A DNA stretch of 64,000 nucleotides from Ryuthela nishihirai (GCA_038380435.1 JAWZYU010000017.1:26904483-26968482); one strand, 5' to 3'; shown: positions 22,883 through 34,725, counted from the first letter of the stretch. The notes: a model not told the origin generated them from the sequence alone. Made by a program: numbers and translations.

Positions 22883-23012
22883 GGAAAGCCAATGGGGATA
22901 CGACTTCCTCAAAGTATGCTCATCCTCAAGCACTTTTAAGAACATAATACAAAAATTACCCTATTTTCTTTCAAGCAATCGGAATTTTTGGAGATTAAAG
23001 CTGGATTAGGTG

Positions 23013-23208
23013 GTCCCATTGCCGAATAAGGTTAGAGCGCTTTGCCACTGATCAAAAGGACCTTGGTTCGAGCACCGGATAAAGCATGTATGTTTGCGTT
23101 GTCTTTCTGCTGAAGTCCTGCCAGCCTCATAGACCTTCTAGCGATGGCGTATTAAACTGGCAGGCTTCAGTCAGACCTCTGTGGCAAGCAGCTGCTTGAA
23201 AGGGTAAT
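23013..23208 (+). mobile_element. SINE B, near full length, diverged
   Basis: Degraded head (B box CTTGGTTCGAGCACC), body TTTCTGCTGAAGTCCTGCC, and 3' end AAGCAGCTGCTTGAAAGGG. Confidence 0.85.
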
Positions 23209-24169
23209 TATTATTTTTTTATAAACCTGGGTTCCCTAACGTGTAGTTGTGTGCGACTCACACTCAGAATCTTATTCTTCCTACATCCCAAAATACGAAA
23301 AATTGGCGGAAAACGTATAGTGTCAAATATTAAACTTACACAACCTTTTCCATTGATGCGGAATTTTATTATTGTCTTAATTCAAATTTTTAAACCTTGT
23401 TTTATAATTATTTGGTATATTTACATTTTTTTAATGTCCTACCTTTCAAATATTCTGTATGGTGTATGATAGCTAATCTTAAATGCAGCTAACGGTCGGC
23501 AAATAGTAGGATACTCCTGCAGTTAGAGAGATAACAGAACTTAATGGCCTCAGCGCGCGTTGTACGCGTTTCGTGCAAGCACAAACATCACAGCAGAAAA
23601 TATTGCCTCAATAAGACCTTTTACCCTTGACATAACCCTGCTGGAATTGTAGTCCGTCTTATCTAATGGGTCTGTCTGCGCAGCTAAGCACACACTAGTG
23701 AAGAAACACTGAGAAAGAAGCCGCTCGCCGATAAATATATTTCGGTCGACATGTCAAAGCGAAGTTGTTAGGGGTGTGGTTGCATCTTTATCGTGAGAGG
23801 CTCACCACAGAAACCCGATAAAAGGACCATGATGTAATTAAAATAACTTATCGAACTGTGTAAAAAGGACAAACTGCTACTTGACAACGACAAAACCATC
23901 TAAAATTTGAGCAAATTTTTCGATGGAGGCTATAAAAAGCGTCACCAAAAGTTCGACGAAAATTTTAAAAACACGCTTTTCATAACGAGAATTAATCGAC
24001 GTTGCCTAACAGTGTCTTTGATTGTATTCGATATTTGCCCTGCAGCAATTCTGGAATAACTGACAGGAAAATTTTAATTTTTGGTACAGCGATGATTTGA
24101 GCAAAAGAATGTCTTATCAATAGAAAATACATATATATTATCTATTGACGTAAAATTCGAGAAATACTT
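23209..24169. other. Intergenic, nothing recognised
   Basis: No gene, RNA or known repeat supported. Confidence 0.4.
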
Positions 24170-24265
24170 TTTGTAGAAAAAAAGAGTGTTGCTGATGATT
24201 GGGGCTCGAACCCACGCCTCCTAGTTGCGTGACAATTGCAATTGGTAATCTATGTATTTCCTATT
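24170..24265 (-). mobile_element. SINE C, putative third tRNA-derived family
   Basis: On the minus strand, CTAGGAGGCGTGGG, B-box-like GGTTCGAGCCCC, ATCATCAGC and a T run match the plus-strand copy at 24400-24505 over about 60 bp. Only these two copies define the family here. Confidence 0.55.
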
Positions 24266-24399
24266 CCCTGATTCTTGCATTAATAACGTTTTAGCGTCAG
24301 CGACTTCCTAATTTACATTTACGCTTAGCAATATGGATAAGTTGCCTTTCCCGATCATAGATGGCGCCATGAGCGTCAGGAAGATTTAAAAGTCACAGT

Positions 24400-24505
24400 G
24401 GATAAATCAAGGTGGATGAAAACAACTGGCGGGTACCTAGGAGGTTTGGGATCGAGTCCCTATCAACGGCGACTCATTTTTTCCACAAGAAAAGTATGTA
24501 TTATG
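24400..24505 (+). mobile_element. SINE C, second copy
   Basis: CCTAGGAGGTTTGGG, B-box-like GGATCGAGTCCC, ATCAACGGCGACTC, a T run and CCACAAG parallel the minus-strand copy at 24170-24265. The two lie head to head about 130 bp apart. Confidence 0.55.
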
Positions 24506-24857
24506 TTCTCAGGTGAACTTTATCACCAATTAGGAAAAACATCTCAGTTTCGTGCATTAACATCAAAGAAATTTATTTAGTTTTAAATCAGGTATAAACA
24601 TTTTATGAATATTCATCCTCTTACTATATTATGTTACCTTATCATATACACAACAGGAACATGTCCAAAAAATTCCTCGTCTCAGCCAGACAAACGTTTA
24701 GATATTCTTTTTAAATACTACCAGTTGTTTCGGTTAACCAATTACAGTATTTTAAAAGCCTTCCCCCCCCTCCTAGAACTTTATAGAAATTAATGCAGTT
24801 TTTTTTAGATGTGTTGGATCTTCGACCACTAATTCTCACGATTTTATAAATAATATT

Positions 24858-25160
24858 AAAAGCTAAAAGCTTTCTTCGTTTGAGCATTAATGTTCAAACT
24901 TTCGATATTTTCAAGTACTAATATTAAAATTTTCTACATTCTGATTATTCATATCAATAGGGTTCTATATTTTAAGTATTATCATCAAAACTTTCTAGAT
25001 TAACACTTTAAATATTCTAAGCATTAATATTTACAGCTTCTATACGAGCATTATAATACTCAGAGCTTTCTGTATTTGAGTGTTAGCATTTTAAGTTTTT
25101 TGTATTCTGCTATCAAATATTCAAAGCCTTCTAAATAATAGTATTTAAGTCTTAAAACTC
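24858..25160. repeat. Old degenerate tandem repeat, about 30-bp unit
   Basis: Roughly ten diverged units follow the pattern CTTTCTATATTTGAGYATTA followed by ATATTCAAA. They line up by eye at about 30-bp spacing. Confidence 0.5.
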
Positions 25161-25265
25161 TTTATGTCTGTAACAAATGATCAAAGCTACCGCATTAGAG
25201 TTTTTCACGATTTAAGATCTATATTTTCGGTTGTTAATTATATTTTATTTTCTCCTATGGCACAT

Positions 25266-25649
25266 GGGGCGGGGGTGGTTCAGTCGGTAGCGCGCCAGGC
25301 TCGTAATCTGCAGTTCCCAGGTTCGAGTCCCAGCTGGGTCAGCATTGAGGTTTATCTCCGCAAAATTTCCCGCCCTGCCCACGGTCAGTAGGGGACACCG
25401 ATGGGCTTGGAAAGGCCGCTGTCCGTCGGATGGGACGTTAGGCCGTGGCCCCATGTGCGGGAGAACCATACCCTGTGCACGTTAAAGAACACGCTGGATG
25501 GCCTTCACGGGAGGCTACCATCTGTCTCCCAACAGCTGTTCCAGTGGGTCCCCTCCCCCAACCTTCTCTGAGCCTTCGGGGTCCCTGTGACCTGGCCATT
25601 TAGCCCATGGTGTGCAAAAAAGTCCCGCTCAGAGGTAAAACAACCCAAC
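25266..25649 (+). mobile_element. SINE A, full-length reference copy with TSD
   Basis: Head GGGCGGGGGTGGTTCAG, B box GGTTCGAGTCC, uninterrupted body and tail CAGAGGTAAAACAACCCAA. It is flanked by TCCTATGGCACAT (25253-25265) and TCCCATGGCACAT (25650-25662), a 13-bp TSD with one difference. The clean TSD shows the unit boundaries and target-primed insertion. Confidence 0.95.
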
Positions 25650-25662
25650 TCCCATGGCACAT

Positions 25663-26647
25663 AATACGAAGTTAAATTACATAATTCTTTATGGGAAAAA
25701 AAAACATACAAAACCATGTAATGCTTGTTAAATATTATAATTAGTATAGTTTGCATTATTAACGAAAAAGGGAAAGAAAATTTTGTTACCAGTTGAATAT
25801 AATCGTTACCACCCCCATCCCCCGCTTTCACTCACACACTCCTCCTGATGAAAAAATCTAGATGCGCCTGTGGTTTAACTTCGAATGATCTTACAGAATT
25901 CTAACTCGCAGTTTTTCTCTTTCGAGGACAAAAAAAAAATTCTACTGAACTCTATCATCTTAGTCATTTATGTCCACACCAGTTATTCTACGAATTTGTA
26001 TGACTGGTGCGGACATCACTGCTTCTCCCGAACACGATATTTGAAAGAGAGTATATTCAGCGAACACCTAAGGAAAATATTCATCATATTTCTTCCTCGC
26101 ACTTTCCCTTCCATCGGAAGCAAAGCTGAAGAGGTCTGACTCCCTATCTCTTCTTTTCAGACTGTCCTCGCTGCGAAGGGATCAGTCTTCGGGAAGAATG
26201 GAAGTCAAAACCGCAGCTAAGACGAGTGCAAACGAAAACCGCGCAAAAGGAGGAGTGTCCGACCTCAAGCGAGCAAACATCCAGATTCCCACGAAAAGAG
26301 TTTTCAAAGAGTGATGTACGTGTTCCTACAAAAGACTCCCGGATTATCCGCCTCGCCTTATCTGCTGCTGACAGAGTCAGGATGACAGTTCACTTACATA
26401 GAGAAGTTCAAGTTTTGCTTCTTCACGAACAACTTTTCGAGTGAATCAGATTCGGAGCACGCCTGCAGGAACCGCGGTAAGGAGCTGTTGGAGGTTCTTT
26501 TAGGAGCCCTGATCGACACTTTTTAGCTTTGCAATTGTCCGAATTGCCGATGTCGCCGTCTCCGCCAACACAATCGATGACCACACAATGTTTTAAGGGG
26601 AAAATAACAGATGGCAAAAATAATATTACTACTAAGAAGTTGCTTCT
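25663..26647. other. Intergenic; GC-richer block at 26160-26480
   Basis: A pyrimidine-rich stretch ending TTCTTTTCAG (to about 26160) precedes about 300 bp of GC-richer DNA, including a short open frame starting at ATG 26200 (38 codons, basic). It could be a terminal exon of a host gene, but no domain or homology is recognised. Confidence 0.25.
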
Positions 26648-26770
26648 CACGGTTTGGGTTAGGTTCTCCACAGAGCGGCACTTTTCTCGGACCACAATGG
26701 GCTAATGGCCGGGTCACCCCAGGGGCTCAGAGAAAGTTATGAGAAAGGGGACCTACTGAACGGAGGTCTG
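26648..26770 (-). mobile_element. SINE A, 3' fragment
   Basis: The last 120 bp of a minus-strand SINE A (GGCCATTAGCCCATTGTG and GTGCCGCTCTGTGGAG blocks) with degraded ends. Confidence 0.65.
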
Positions 26771-26786
26771 GAAAGAGATTCTAACT

Positions 26787-27180
26787 CAGTGGTTCTCAAA
26801 GTGTGCACCGCGAAATTTCGACTGATATTGTGAAAAGGAGAAAATTTATAAATCATTCTGTTGCTACTTTATGCGACCTGATTCATTTAACTTTTTTAAG
26901 TTTAATCAAAAACTTTTCAATATTAAATCTTAACTAAAACTAAATTAATACAAAACATGACCACAGCACGTACAACGCACGCACTAACTCCAATAAATGT
27001 CAAAATAATTAAAGGAAAAGCTCTACGTTCATAAACGACTTCACAGAAATGGCTATTATTGAAAGCCATTTAGTAGTATTGCAAACCATAGTAGTAGTAT
27101 TGCAAACTTAAATTTTAGCATGACAAGTATTCACGGCGAAAAATAGTGCGCCGTGGGCAAAAAAAGTTTGAGAATCACTG
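26787..27180. mobile_element. hAT-like MITE, 394 bp
   Basis: It begins CAGTGGTTCTCAAAGTGTG and ends AAGTTTGAGAATCACTG, the classic hAT terminal inverted repeat. Flanks TTCTAACT (26779-26786) and CTCTAATT (27181-27188) match at 6 of 8 positions and fit the 8-bp, TCTA-centred hAT target preference. No coding capacity. Confidence 0.85.
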
Positions 27181-27208
27181 CTCTAATTATCATACACCAC
27201 AGAAATAG

Positions 27209-27370
27209 TCTCCGCCCTGCTTTGGTTTGTAAGGAACACCGACGGGCTTAGAAAAGCCGCCGTCCGTCGGAGGGACGTTAAACCGTGGCGCCATGTGCAG
27301 TAGTGTCATACCCTGTGCTCGTTAAGATCATGCTGGATGGCCTTGACTGGAGTCTACCATCTGTCTCTTT
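27209..27370 (+). mobile_element. SINE A, partial, diverged
   Basis: Body fragment from CCGCCCTGC to CATCTGTCTC, followed directly by the head of another plus-strand SINE A. Confidence 0.75.
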
Positions 27371-27618
27371 GGGGCGGGGGTGGCTCAGTCGGTACCGCGC
27401 CAGACTCGTAATCTGTAGTTCCCAGGTTCGAGTCCCAGCTGGGTCAGCGTTGAGATTTATCTCCGCAAAATTCCCCGCCCTGCCCACGGTCAGTAGGGGA
27501 CACCGATGGGCTTGGAAAGGCCGCCGTCCGTCGGATGGGACGTTAAGCCGTGGCCTCGTGTGCGGGAGAGCCATACCCTGTGCACGTTAAAGAACACGCT
27601 GGATGGCCTTGACGGGAG
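27371..27618 (+). mobile_element. SINE A, 3'-truncated
   Basis: Head and first 250 bp near consensus, stopping at CCTTGACGGGAG where an oppositely oriented SINE A begins. With its neighbour it forms an almost 500-bp inverted repeat. Confidence 0.88.
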
Positions 27619-27935
27619 TTGGGTTGTTGGGTTGTTGGGTTGTTTTACCTCTGAGCGGCACTTTTTTGCACACCATGGGCTAAATGGCCAGGTCACATGG
27701 ACCCCGAAGGCTCAGAGAAGGTTGGGGGAGGGGACACACTGGAACAGCTGTTGGGAGACAGATGGTAGCCTCCCGTCAAGGCCATCCAACGTGTTCTTTA
27801 ACGTGCACAGGGTATGGCTCTCCCACACACGGGACCACGGCTTAACGTCCCATCCGACGGACGGCGGCCTTTCCAAGACCATCGGTGTCCCTTACTGACC
27901 GTGGGCAGGGCGGGGAATTTTGAGGAGATAAATCT
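27619..27935 (-). mobile_element. SINE A, 5'-truncated, with expanded tail
   Basis: The tail shows three copies of TTGGGTTG (27619-27645 region), then the body. It stops at the GAGATAAATCT segment before the tRNA-like head. Confidence 0.88.
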
Positions 27936-28390
27936 TAGAGTAATGTGGACCAGCTGTTATCAACCGTTAGGACATTAACTTTTGGTATACCAAATTACAT
28001 CATGGGGGAGCATGACGGCGCTAACAGCATGTGCATACAATGATTTCTTTAACGATTTCCAGCTTTCCAAAGTGTAAATTTAATTGTCATTCCCATCGTT
28101 TTGTACGTGATAGTTATTTTGTTACGTAGGAAAAGCTTGAGCCATAAAATGCAAGTAGGATAAAGGTGAGAGTTACACAATAATGTCGAAAATTAACAAC
28201 GCTATGAAAAATATATTGAATAAAATTGATAACAGCTATTGCAATTTTTAAAAATAATTCTCCCAATGGGTCACTTTAATACGATTACCCACCAAGAATA
28301 ACCAAATGATTATGCAGCAAGTGACCACAACTTTTGGACTGCAGCTTTAATCGAAAAAACTATTCTTGTCCCACACCTTCATTATTTTTA
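27936..28390. other. Intergenic, nothing recognised
   Basis: AT-rich. The sequence ACACCTTCATTATTTTTAGG at its right edge is repeated after the next SINE. Confidence 0.45.
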
Positions 28391-28772
28391 GGGACAGGGT
28401 GGCTCAGCCGGTAGTGCGCCAGGCTCGTAAGCTTGCAGTTCCCAGGTTCGAGTCCCAGTTGGGTCAGCTTTGAGATTTATCTCCGCAAAAATCCCGCCCT
28501 GCCCACGGTCAGTAGGGGACACCGATGGGCTTGGAAAGGTCGTCGTCCGTCTGATGGGACGTTAAGCCGTGGCTGTGTGCGGGAGAGCTATACCCTTTGC
28601 GCCTTAAAGAACACACTGGATGGCCTTGACGGGAGGCTACCATCTGTCTCCTAACAGCTGTTCCAGTGGGTCCCCTCCCCCCAACCTTCTCTGAGCTTTC
28701 GGGGTCCTTGTGACTTGGCCATTTAGCCCATTGTGTGCAAAAAAGTGGCGCTCAGAGGTAAAACAACCCAAC
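28391..28772 (+). mobile_element. SINE A, full length, first of a tandem pair
   Basis: Head GGGACAGGGTGGCTCAG, complete body, tail AGGTAAAACAACCCAACC. The flank ACACCTTCATTATTTTTAGG and the unusual GGGACAGGG start recur before the next copy. Confidence 0.9.
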
Positions 28773-28792
28773 CGACACCTTCATTATTTTTA

Positions 28793-29172
28793 GGGACAGG
28801 GTGGCTCAGTCGGTAGCGCGCCAAGCTCTTTATCTGTAGTTCCCAGGTTCCAATCACACCTGGGCCAGTTTTGAGATTTAATTCCGCAAAACTCTACTAC
28901 CCCCACCTACCCTTGGTCACTAGGGAAATCGATAGGCTTGGAAAAGGCCGCCGTCCGTCGGATGGGACGTTAAACTGTTGCCCTGTGTGTGGAGCAGTCA
29001 AACACACCCTGTGCACCTTGAGAATACGCTGGTCTTGACGGGGAGGTTACCATCTGTCTCCTAACAGCTATCCAGTGGGTCTCCTCCCTCCAACTTTTTC
29101 TGAGCCCTCAGGGTCTTTGTGATCTGGCCGTTTAGCACATTGTGTGTCACAAAAGTGCCGCCCACAGATAAA
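28793..29172 (+). mobile_element. SINE A, full length, older, second of the pair
   Basis: Same head start GGGACAGGGTGGCTCAG, but the body is much more diverged and the tail is CACAGATAAAAATGATG. Confidence 0.85.
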
Positions 29173-29967
29173 AATGATGGGTTACGTTATTTTATCTTCA
29201 ACCCAAATGACTATCGTAATGAAGACATAAAAACTGCGAGATTATAAATTTGTGCTAAATTTTCAAGCACGTATCAGATGTAATACCTTTCATGACCGAA
29301 GAGAAATATTTCTTTTGTTACACTTGCAGCTTTCTCTATGAAATAAATAAGTACTAGTCCTAAGAATGTAGTAAAAAAATGGGTTCGCATTGGGTCACTT
29401 GCTACAGTGCGTAACTATTAATCTGCCACATACTTAACGAAGCGCTTGATATAGTTAATTCGTGATCAGAGTAAAAGATACACCGATTTCGCGCTGGTGA
29501 GTACACCGATCACGCTCCACCATTCGAGAACTTCAGCTTGCTTGTTTTTAACACTTGCGTTTTGTAGGTCGAACGTGACTTGCTTACTTGTTCCTTAAAT
29601 GGCAATCTGCTCCGATACCATTGACAATGAACCTTGAAAACCGTGCAAAGGCTTGAATTTTTAAAGTAGCTTGCTTATTTCCAATTACATAGAAAATCGT
29701 CTCACGGTTGCTGGCTAGCAGTTACTTCGTTTCGCCCTGTATTCTATTAACCAAAAAAAAAAAATTGAATTAATATCATGACCTTGTTTAAACTAGAGCA
29801 AGCTATTGAATAATTTGACACTTATAAAAAAACGGTTAAACTATTACAGAAATGGGGGAGATTTGGCTTAATTTGTAGAGCACTAGCCTCGTATCCTAAT
29901 GATTAGACCCGAGCTTAAATCAGAGGGACTGGGGAGCAAGAATCAAAATTGAGCCGAAAAAATGTAA
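29173..29967. other. Intergenic, nothing certain
   Basis: A faint tRNA-like segment (GGCTTAATTTGTAGAGCACT near 29860) may be an old SINE head. Otherwise nothing recognised. Confidence 0.35.
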
Positions 29968-29979
29968 AGGAAGAGCGGT

Positions 29980-30936
29980 TGGGTTGTTTTACCTCTGAGC
30001 GGCACTTTTTTGCACACCATGGGCTAAATGGCCAGGTCACATGGACCCCGAAGGCTCAGAGAAGGTTGGGGGAGGGGACCCACTGGAATAGCTGTTGGGA
30101 GACAGATGGTAGCCTCCCGTCAAGGTCATCCAGTGTGTTCTTTAATGTTCGGTTGTTTTACCTCTGAGCGGCACTTTTTTTGCACACCATGGGCTAAATG
30201 GCCAGGTCACATGGACCCCGAAGGCTCAGATTTGGTTGGTTGGTTGTTTTACCTCTGAGCGGCACTTTTTTGCACACCATGGGCTAAATGGCCAGGTCAC
30301 ATGGACCCCGAAGGCTCAGAGAAGGTTGGGGGAGGGGACCCACTGGAACAGCTGTTGGGAGACAGATGGTAGCCTCCCGTCAAGGCCATCCAGCGTGTTC
30401 TTTAACGTGCACAGGGTATGGCTCTCCCGCACACGGGGCCACGGCTTAACGTCCCATCCGACGGACGGCGGCCTTTCCAAGCCCATCGGTGTCCCCTACT
30501 GACCGTGGGCAGGGCGGGTAATTTTGCGGAGATAAATCTCAACGCTGACCCAGCTGGGACTCGAACCTGGGAACTACAGATTACGAGCCTGGCGCGCTAC
30601 CGACTGAGCCACCCCCGCCCCCCGAAGGCTCAGAAGAAGGTTGGGGGAGAGGATCCACTGGAACAGCTTTTGGGAGACAGATGGTAGCCTCCCGTCAAGG
30701 CCATTCAGCGTGTTCTTTAACGTGCACAGGGTATGTCTCTCCCGCACACGGGACCACGGCTTAACGTCCCACCCGACGGGCGGCGGTCTTTCCAAGCCCA
30801 TCGGTGTCCCCTACTGACCGTGGGCAGGGCGGGGAATTTTGCGGAGATAAATCTCAACGCTGACCCAGCTGGGACTCGAACCTGGGAACTGCAGATTATG
30901 AGCCTGGCGTGCTACCGACTGTGCCACCCCCGCCCC
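29980..30936 (-). mobile_element. Nested SINE A cluster, four pieces
   Basis: Pieces in order: a 3' part (29980-30150), a second 3' part (30151-30230), a complete copy (30231-30619) and a 5' part (30620-30936). The complete copy is inserted in the one made of pieces two and four, duplicating CCCCGAAGGCTCAGA (30216-30230, 30620-30634). The whole cluster is flanked by AGGAAGAGCGGT (29968-29979, 30937-30948). The first piece is therefore the outermost insertion, later disrupted. Confidence 0.88.
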
Positions 30937-30948
30937 AGGAAGAGCGGT

Positions 30949-31157
30949 AACAGACTGTATTCCCAATACAGTGTAACACCCATTTTACAGTTCTTTAAAA
31001 AAATTCTTTAAAAAAAATGCATGAAGTTTAATAAAATTTTTCCTCTTATTACCCTTACTAGCATTCTGAAGGGGGACACTTGGTCCCCCCCCCCCAGATC
31101 CGGCTTTTCTGATGATCCTAATGCGACACCCTTTATGCTGTCTTCTCCTTTAATACC
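30949..31157. other. Short intergenic stretch
   Basis: Contains GGGGGACACTTGGTCCCCC (foldback) next to CAGATCCGGC, a reverse copy of the motif seen at 10446-10580. Confidence 0.4.
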
Positions 31158-31745
31158 CACCTGTTCTACGAGGGAAAGGAGGTACCGATAGACTAGAAAG
31201 GATCGGCGTCCGTCGGATGGGACAATAAGCCATAGTCGAAGTTGCCATAGTGTGCAAGTTGGGTAGTTTTACCTCTGACACTTTTTTGCACACAATGGGC
31301 TAAACGGCCACGCCACAAGGATTCCGAGGGCTGAGGAAAGGTTGGAGGAAGGGTTACTCACTGGACAGCTGTTAAGAGACAGATGGTAGGCTTCCAGTCA
31401 AGATATTCCACCTTATTCTTTAATATGCATGGAGTATGGCTCTCCCGCACACGGGGGCATGGTTTAACATTTCATCCGACGGACAGGGACCTTTAGTGAG
31501 CCTATCAGTGTCCCCTACTGACCGAGGGCAGGGTGGGGATTTTACGGAGATGAATCTCAACTCTAGACCAGGCGGGACTCGAACCTGGGACTGCAGATTA
31601 CGAGCCTGGCGCGCTACCGGCTGAGCCACCCCGCTCCTGTAAATTCCCCTCCTTACTCAAAATTCTCCGAGCCCTAGGTGTCTTAGTGACAGGGCGATCT
31701 AGCCGCATTGTGTGCACAAAAGTGTCGCTCAGAAGAAAACATGCA
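31158..31745 (+). mobile_element. SINE A, older copy interrupted by another
   Basis: Plus-strand body pieces at 31158-31256 (to GTGTGCAAG) and 31640-31745 (CCTCCTTACTC to CGCTCAGAAG). About 100 bp of the expected body are missing at the junction, so this is not a clean insertion. Confidence 0.65.
31257..31639 (-). mobile_element. SINE A, full length, nested
   Basis: Minus-strand copy with head GGAGCGGGGTGGCTCAG, B box GGTTCGAGTCC and tail CAGAGGTAAAACTACCC. It joins the older copy right after GTGTGCAAG. Confidence 0.85.
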
Positions 31746-32678
31746 AACCAATTTCATAAACATGAAAATCCAATTTATTTAGCCCATTGCATTTGATAGT
31801 TTCTGTCTACTCTAACATTAATATATTTTTCGCAATTGCTCAGTTCTTACATATAAGCGGAGGAGATTACCACACAGGTACTGATGACGTAATAATGTCC
31901 AACAAAGTTATTATTATGCGACTGTTATCTCGCGACCGAGAACCTACGTGTTGTTTAATAGCGTCATCTCACTGACAGTACTGTAGTGACCAGCGGACCG
32001 CACACATTTCCATTATACGCACCGTAAATCTGAAAACCTAAATTGCTTGCATGGGTATCTATTCCAACAGCCATTACTCGGTAGCCATTTTATGGCATTC
32101 TTGGCGATGAGAAATTAAATATCAAGGAGGCGTTTCATGAATTGTCACAGTAAAGAAGAGATCATGTCTATATATAATATTATTTGATTACCCTAAATAA
32201 TAAATAACTGAAAAATAATTTACTCTTGATACTAATTAAGTGAACAAGTCCATCATTTAAAGGGTCATCAAACATTTATGGCCTACGGTTCAACCTCGTA
32301 TAGTTGTCTTTAATTTCATTTTTGAAGTTCCTTCCTATTTACTATTACGTCCTCGCTCGCTCCTGACCGAGTCAACGCCATCCCTTAATTTATCCTGTAT
32401 TTTTAAAAGTTGGAAACAACTTATTTTGGTTTAAAATCTTTCTTAGCAGTTACAAAAAGCATGCTCACCTTAGAGCAGTCTTGCATAGCATAAAACGAAA
32501 AATCGATAATCTGATTATATACAGTAGACTCTCGATTACCTAGGGTAGGATTAACCGAGATGTAGAAAAACATAATACACGCCCGAAAGCAATATTACGA
32601 AAAAGCGGCAGCTAAAATTCGATGGAGGAATAAAAGGTATCACAGAGTACAATGCTTTCAGCACAATTCGACGAAAAG
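31746..32678. other. AT-rich intergenic DNA
   Basis: Nothing recognised. Confidence 0.4.
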
Positions 32679-32688
32679 AGGGTTGGGT

Positions 32689-33054
32689 TATCTCTGAGCG
32701 GCACTTTTTTGCACAACATGGGCTAAATGGCCAGGTCACAAGGACCCCGAAGGTTCAGAAAAGGTTAGGGGAGGGGACCCATTGGAACAGCTGTTGGGAG
32801 ACAGATGATAGCCACCCATCAAGGCCATCCAGTGTGTTCTTTAACGTGCACAGGGTATGGCTTCCCCCGTACACGGGCCACGGCTTAACGTCACATCCGA
32901 CGGACGGTGGCCTTTTCAAGCCCATCGATGTCCACTACTGACCGAGGGCAGGGTGTTGATTTTGCGGAGATGAATCTCAACTCTAGTCCAGGCGGGACTC
33001 GAACCTGGGAACTGCAGAGTACGAGCCTGGCGCGCTACCGACTGAGCCGCCCCT
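32689..33054 (-). mobile_element. SINE A, full length with TSD
   Basis: Near-complete minus-strand copy with a short tail deletion (GGGTTATCTCTGAGCGG). Flanked by GACGAAAAG (32680-32688 and 33055-33063). Confidence 0.9.
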
Positions 33055-33063
33055 GACGAAAAG

Positions 33064-34725
33064 CGAATGAAGGGAAAAAAAAACTTTCTTCCTATTTTAA
33101 ATGAATAAAGCTCCTGCTATGATATTTTCAGTTTTTTTTTTTTAGTTTTTGAACCTTTTACATGGATGGCGGATTAATTTGGACTTCGATTATCCGGAAT
33201 TTTTCTTTATTCTCATTCACTCTTGATAACAGAATCTATCTGCAGAAGTAAATATTTATTAGGGCTTTTGGTCTGACCCAAGCTGAAATAAAAACGTACA
33301 TAAACAGCCTTCACAACCAAGGATGCTTTGTGCAACACTCCAATTCATAAAACCACCCTTCGGTAGGCGGCACACGAAAGGAGGAGAGAGAGAAGGGGAG
33401 TGAGCAATGCACTTCATCTTCCAATCGAATAACAATTTCGTACAAAACCAAAACACCAGTGGAATATGCGACACACCACTTGTTGGCTATAAATATTAAT
33501 GGCAACAAGGGAAGAAAATCGCCACGATCCCGCGATATAACCAAGCTTCAAATCCCTCTATAAATCACGGCACCAATCTGCATTTACGACACATTTACGG
33601 GCTAGAAACACGAAGGGAAACATGGTCACTGCGCCTCTGGTCGTGGGCGAAGTAAAACTAAGGCAACAGCCGGGGCGAGGGACATACTTCACGGTTTAGC
33701 TGAAAGGGTGAAAAACGCTCCTTCCGTCGCCAAGCAAAGGAAATGTAGAAAAAGAAGCTATGGCAATCCTGGCAGAGCTTTCTGGCTCCTGTTTTTTCTT
33801 CCACCTCCAGGAGCAAAAGCAACGCTGCAATGGCTCCCACCACTTGTCGTTAATCATTTGTATGCCATAAATGCCAGACTCAAGTTAATTATCTGGAAAG
33901 AAAACGCACTGAACTGGTACCGCCCACGAGCACAGGCACAATATTTGTGCGCTACCCGAATACCGTATTTACGGTTGATGCTGGCGATAAATAACTACAA
34001 ACGTTATACGGATGACTCGGTTTTAAAAGGTTTCTGTATCTTCGTCGTGTTTTTTCACTGCTCTTACTCTTTTTTCCTACCTTTAATTTTTTGAAAGTGG
34101 GGAAGAAGTTTTAATCTCAGTTCTGTCCTCTTACACTGTTACCAAAAAAAAAGGAGGAGTACGTTAATCAGTCATGCTTAACATACAAAGAATCGATAAC
34201 CCGATTATATACGTTTCATGAAAGATAAAAAAAAAAGGGTGAATATTTAAAACGTGACAAAAAAGTTTATAATATGTTAGGAGATTTATTTAGGATACTA
34301 AAGTTTCATTGATAAGTTCTGTACCTTAAGAAGATCATTAGAGTATAAAAAAAACTTATTTTAGTCCTAAATCATTGACATCTTTGATTTTGAACGTAGT
34401 TACTGACGCGCGATCATAGAGACTCTCGAGTGTTTCTTTTTTTATCGTATAATGTGCTAGTTTAATATTGATTAATGATTGTTAAAGTGTACAGCCTTTA
34501 TTATCAACTCGGGAACATGAAAAACGCGTTACTAATTTAAAATAATGGCAATAAAAAGATTAGAGAGAAAAAAAAACTGAAAGATGTCAGCAATTATCAT
34601 CAGAAATTATTGGTGGAATGAAAATCTCTTGCAGTCTATCAGATACCGCAAGATAGTGTTTAAAATGTTAAATTAAGAAATTAAGAAAAGTTTCATAATA
34701 ATCTTCCGCATTCGAACACGGAATC
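33064..34725. other. Intergenic, no gene supported
   Basis: Frames at 33259-33544 and 33708-34094 (up to 128 codons) have no recognisable domain. 33300-33930 is moderately GC-richer. A host exon cannot be excluded but is not supported. Confidence 0.3.

Noticed and set aside
33259..34094. Frames of 61-128 codons that might be host exons.
   Set aside because: No recognisable protein features, low-complexity hydrophobic translation and no splice or promoter context.
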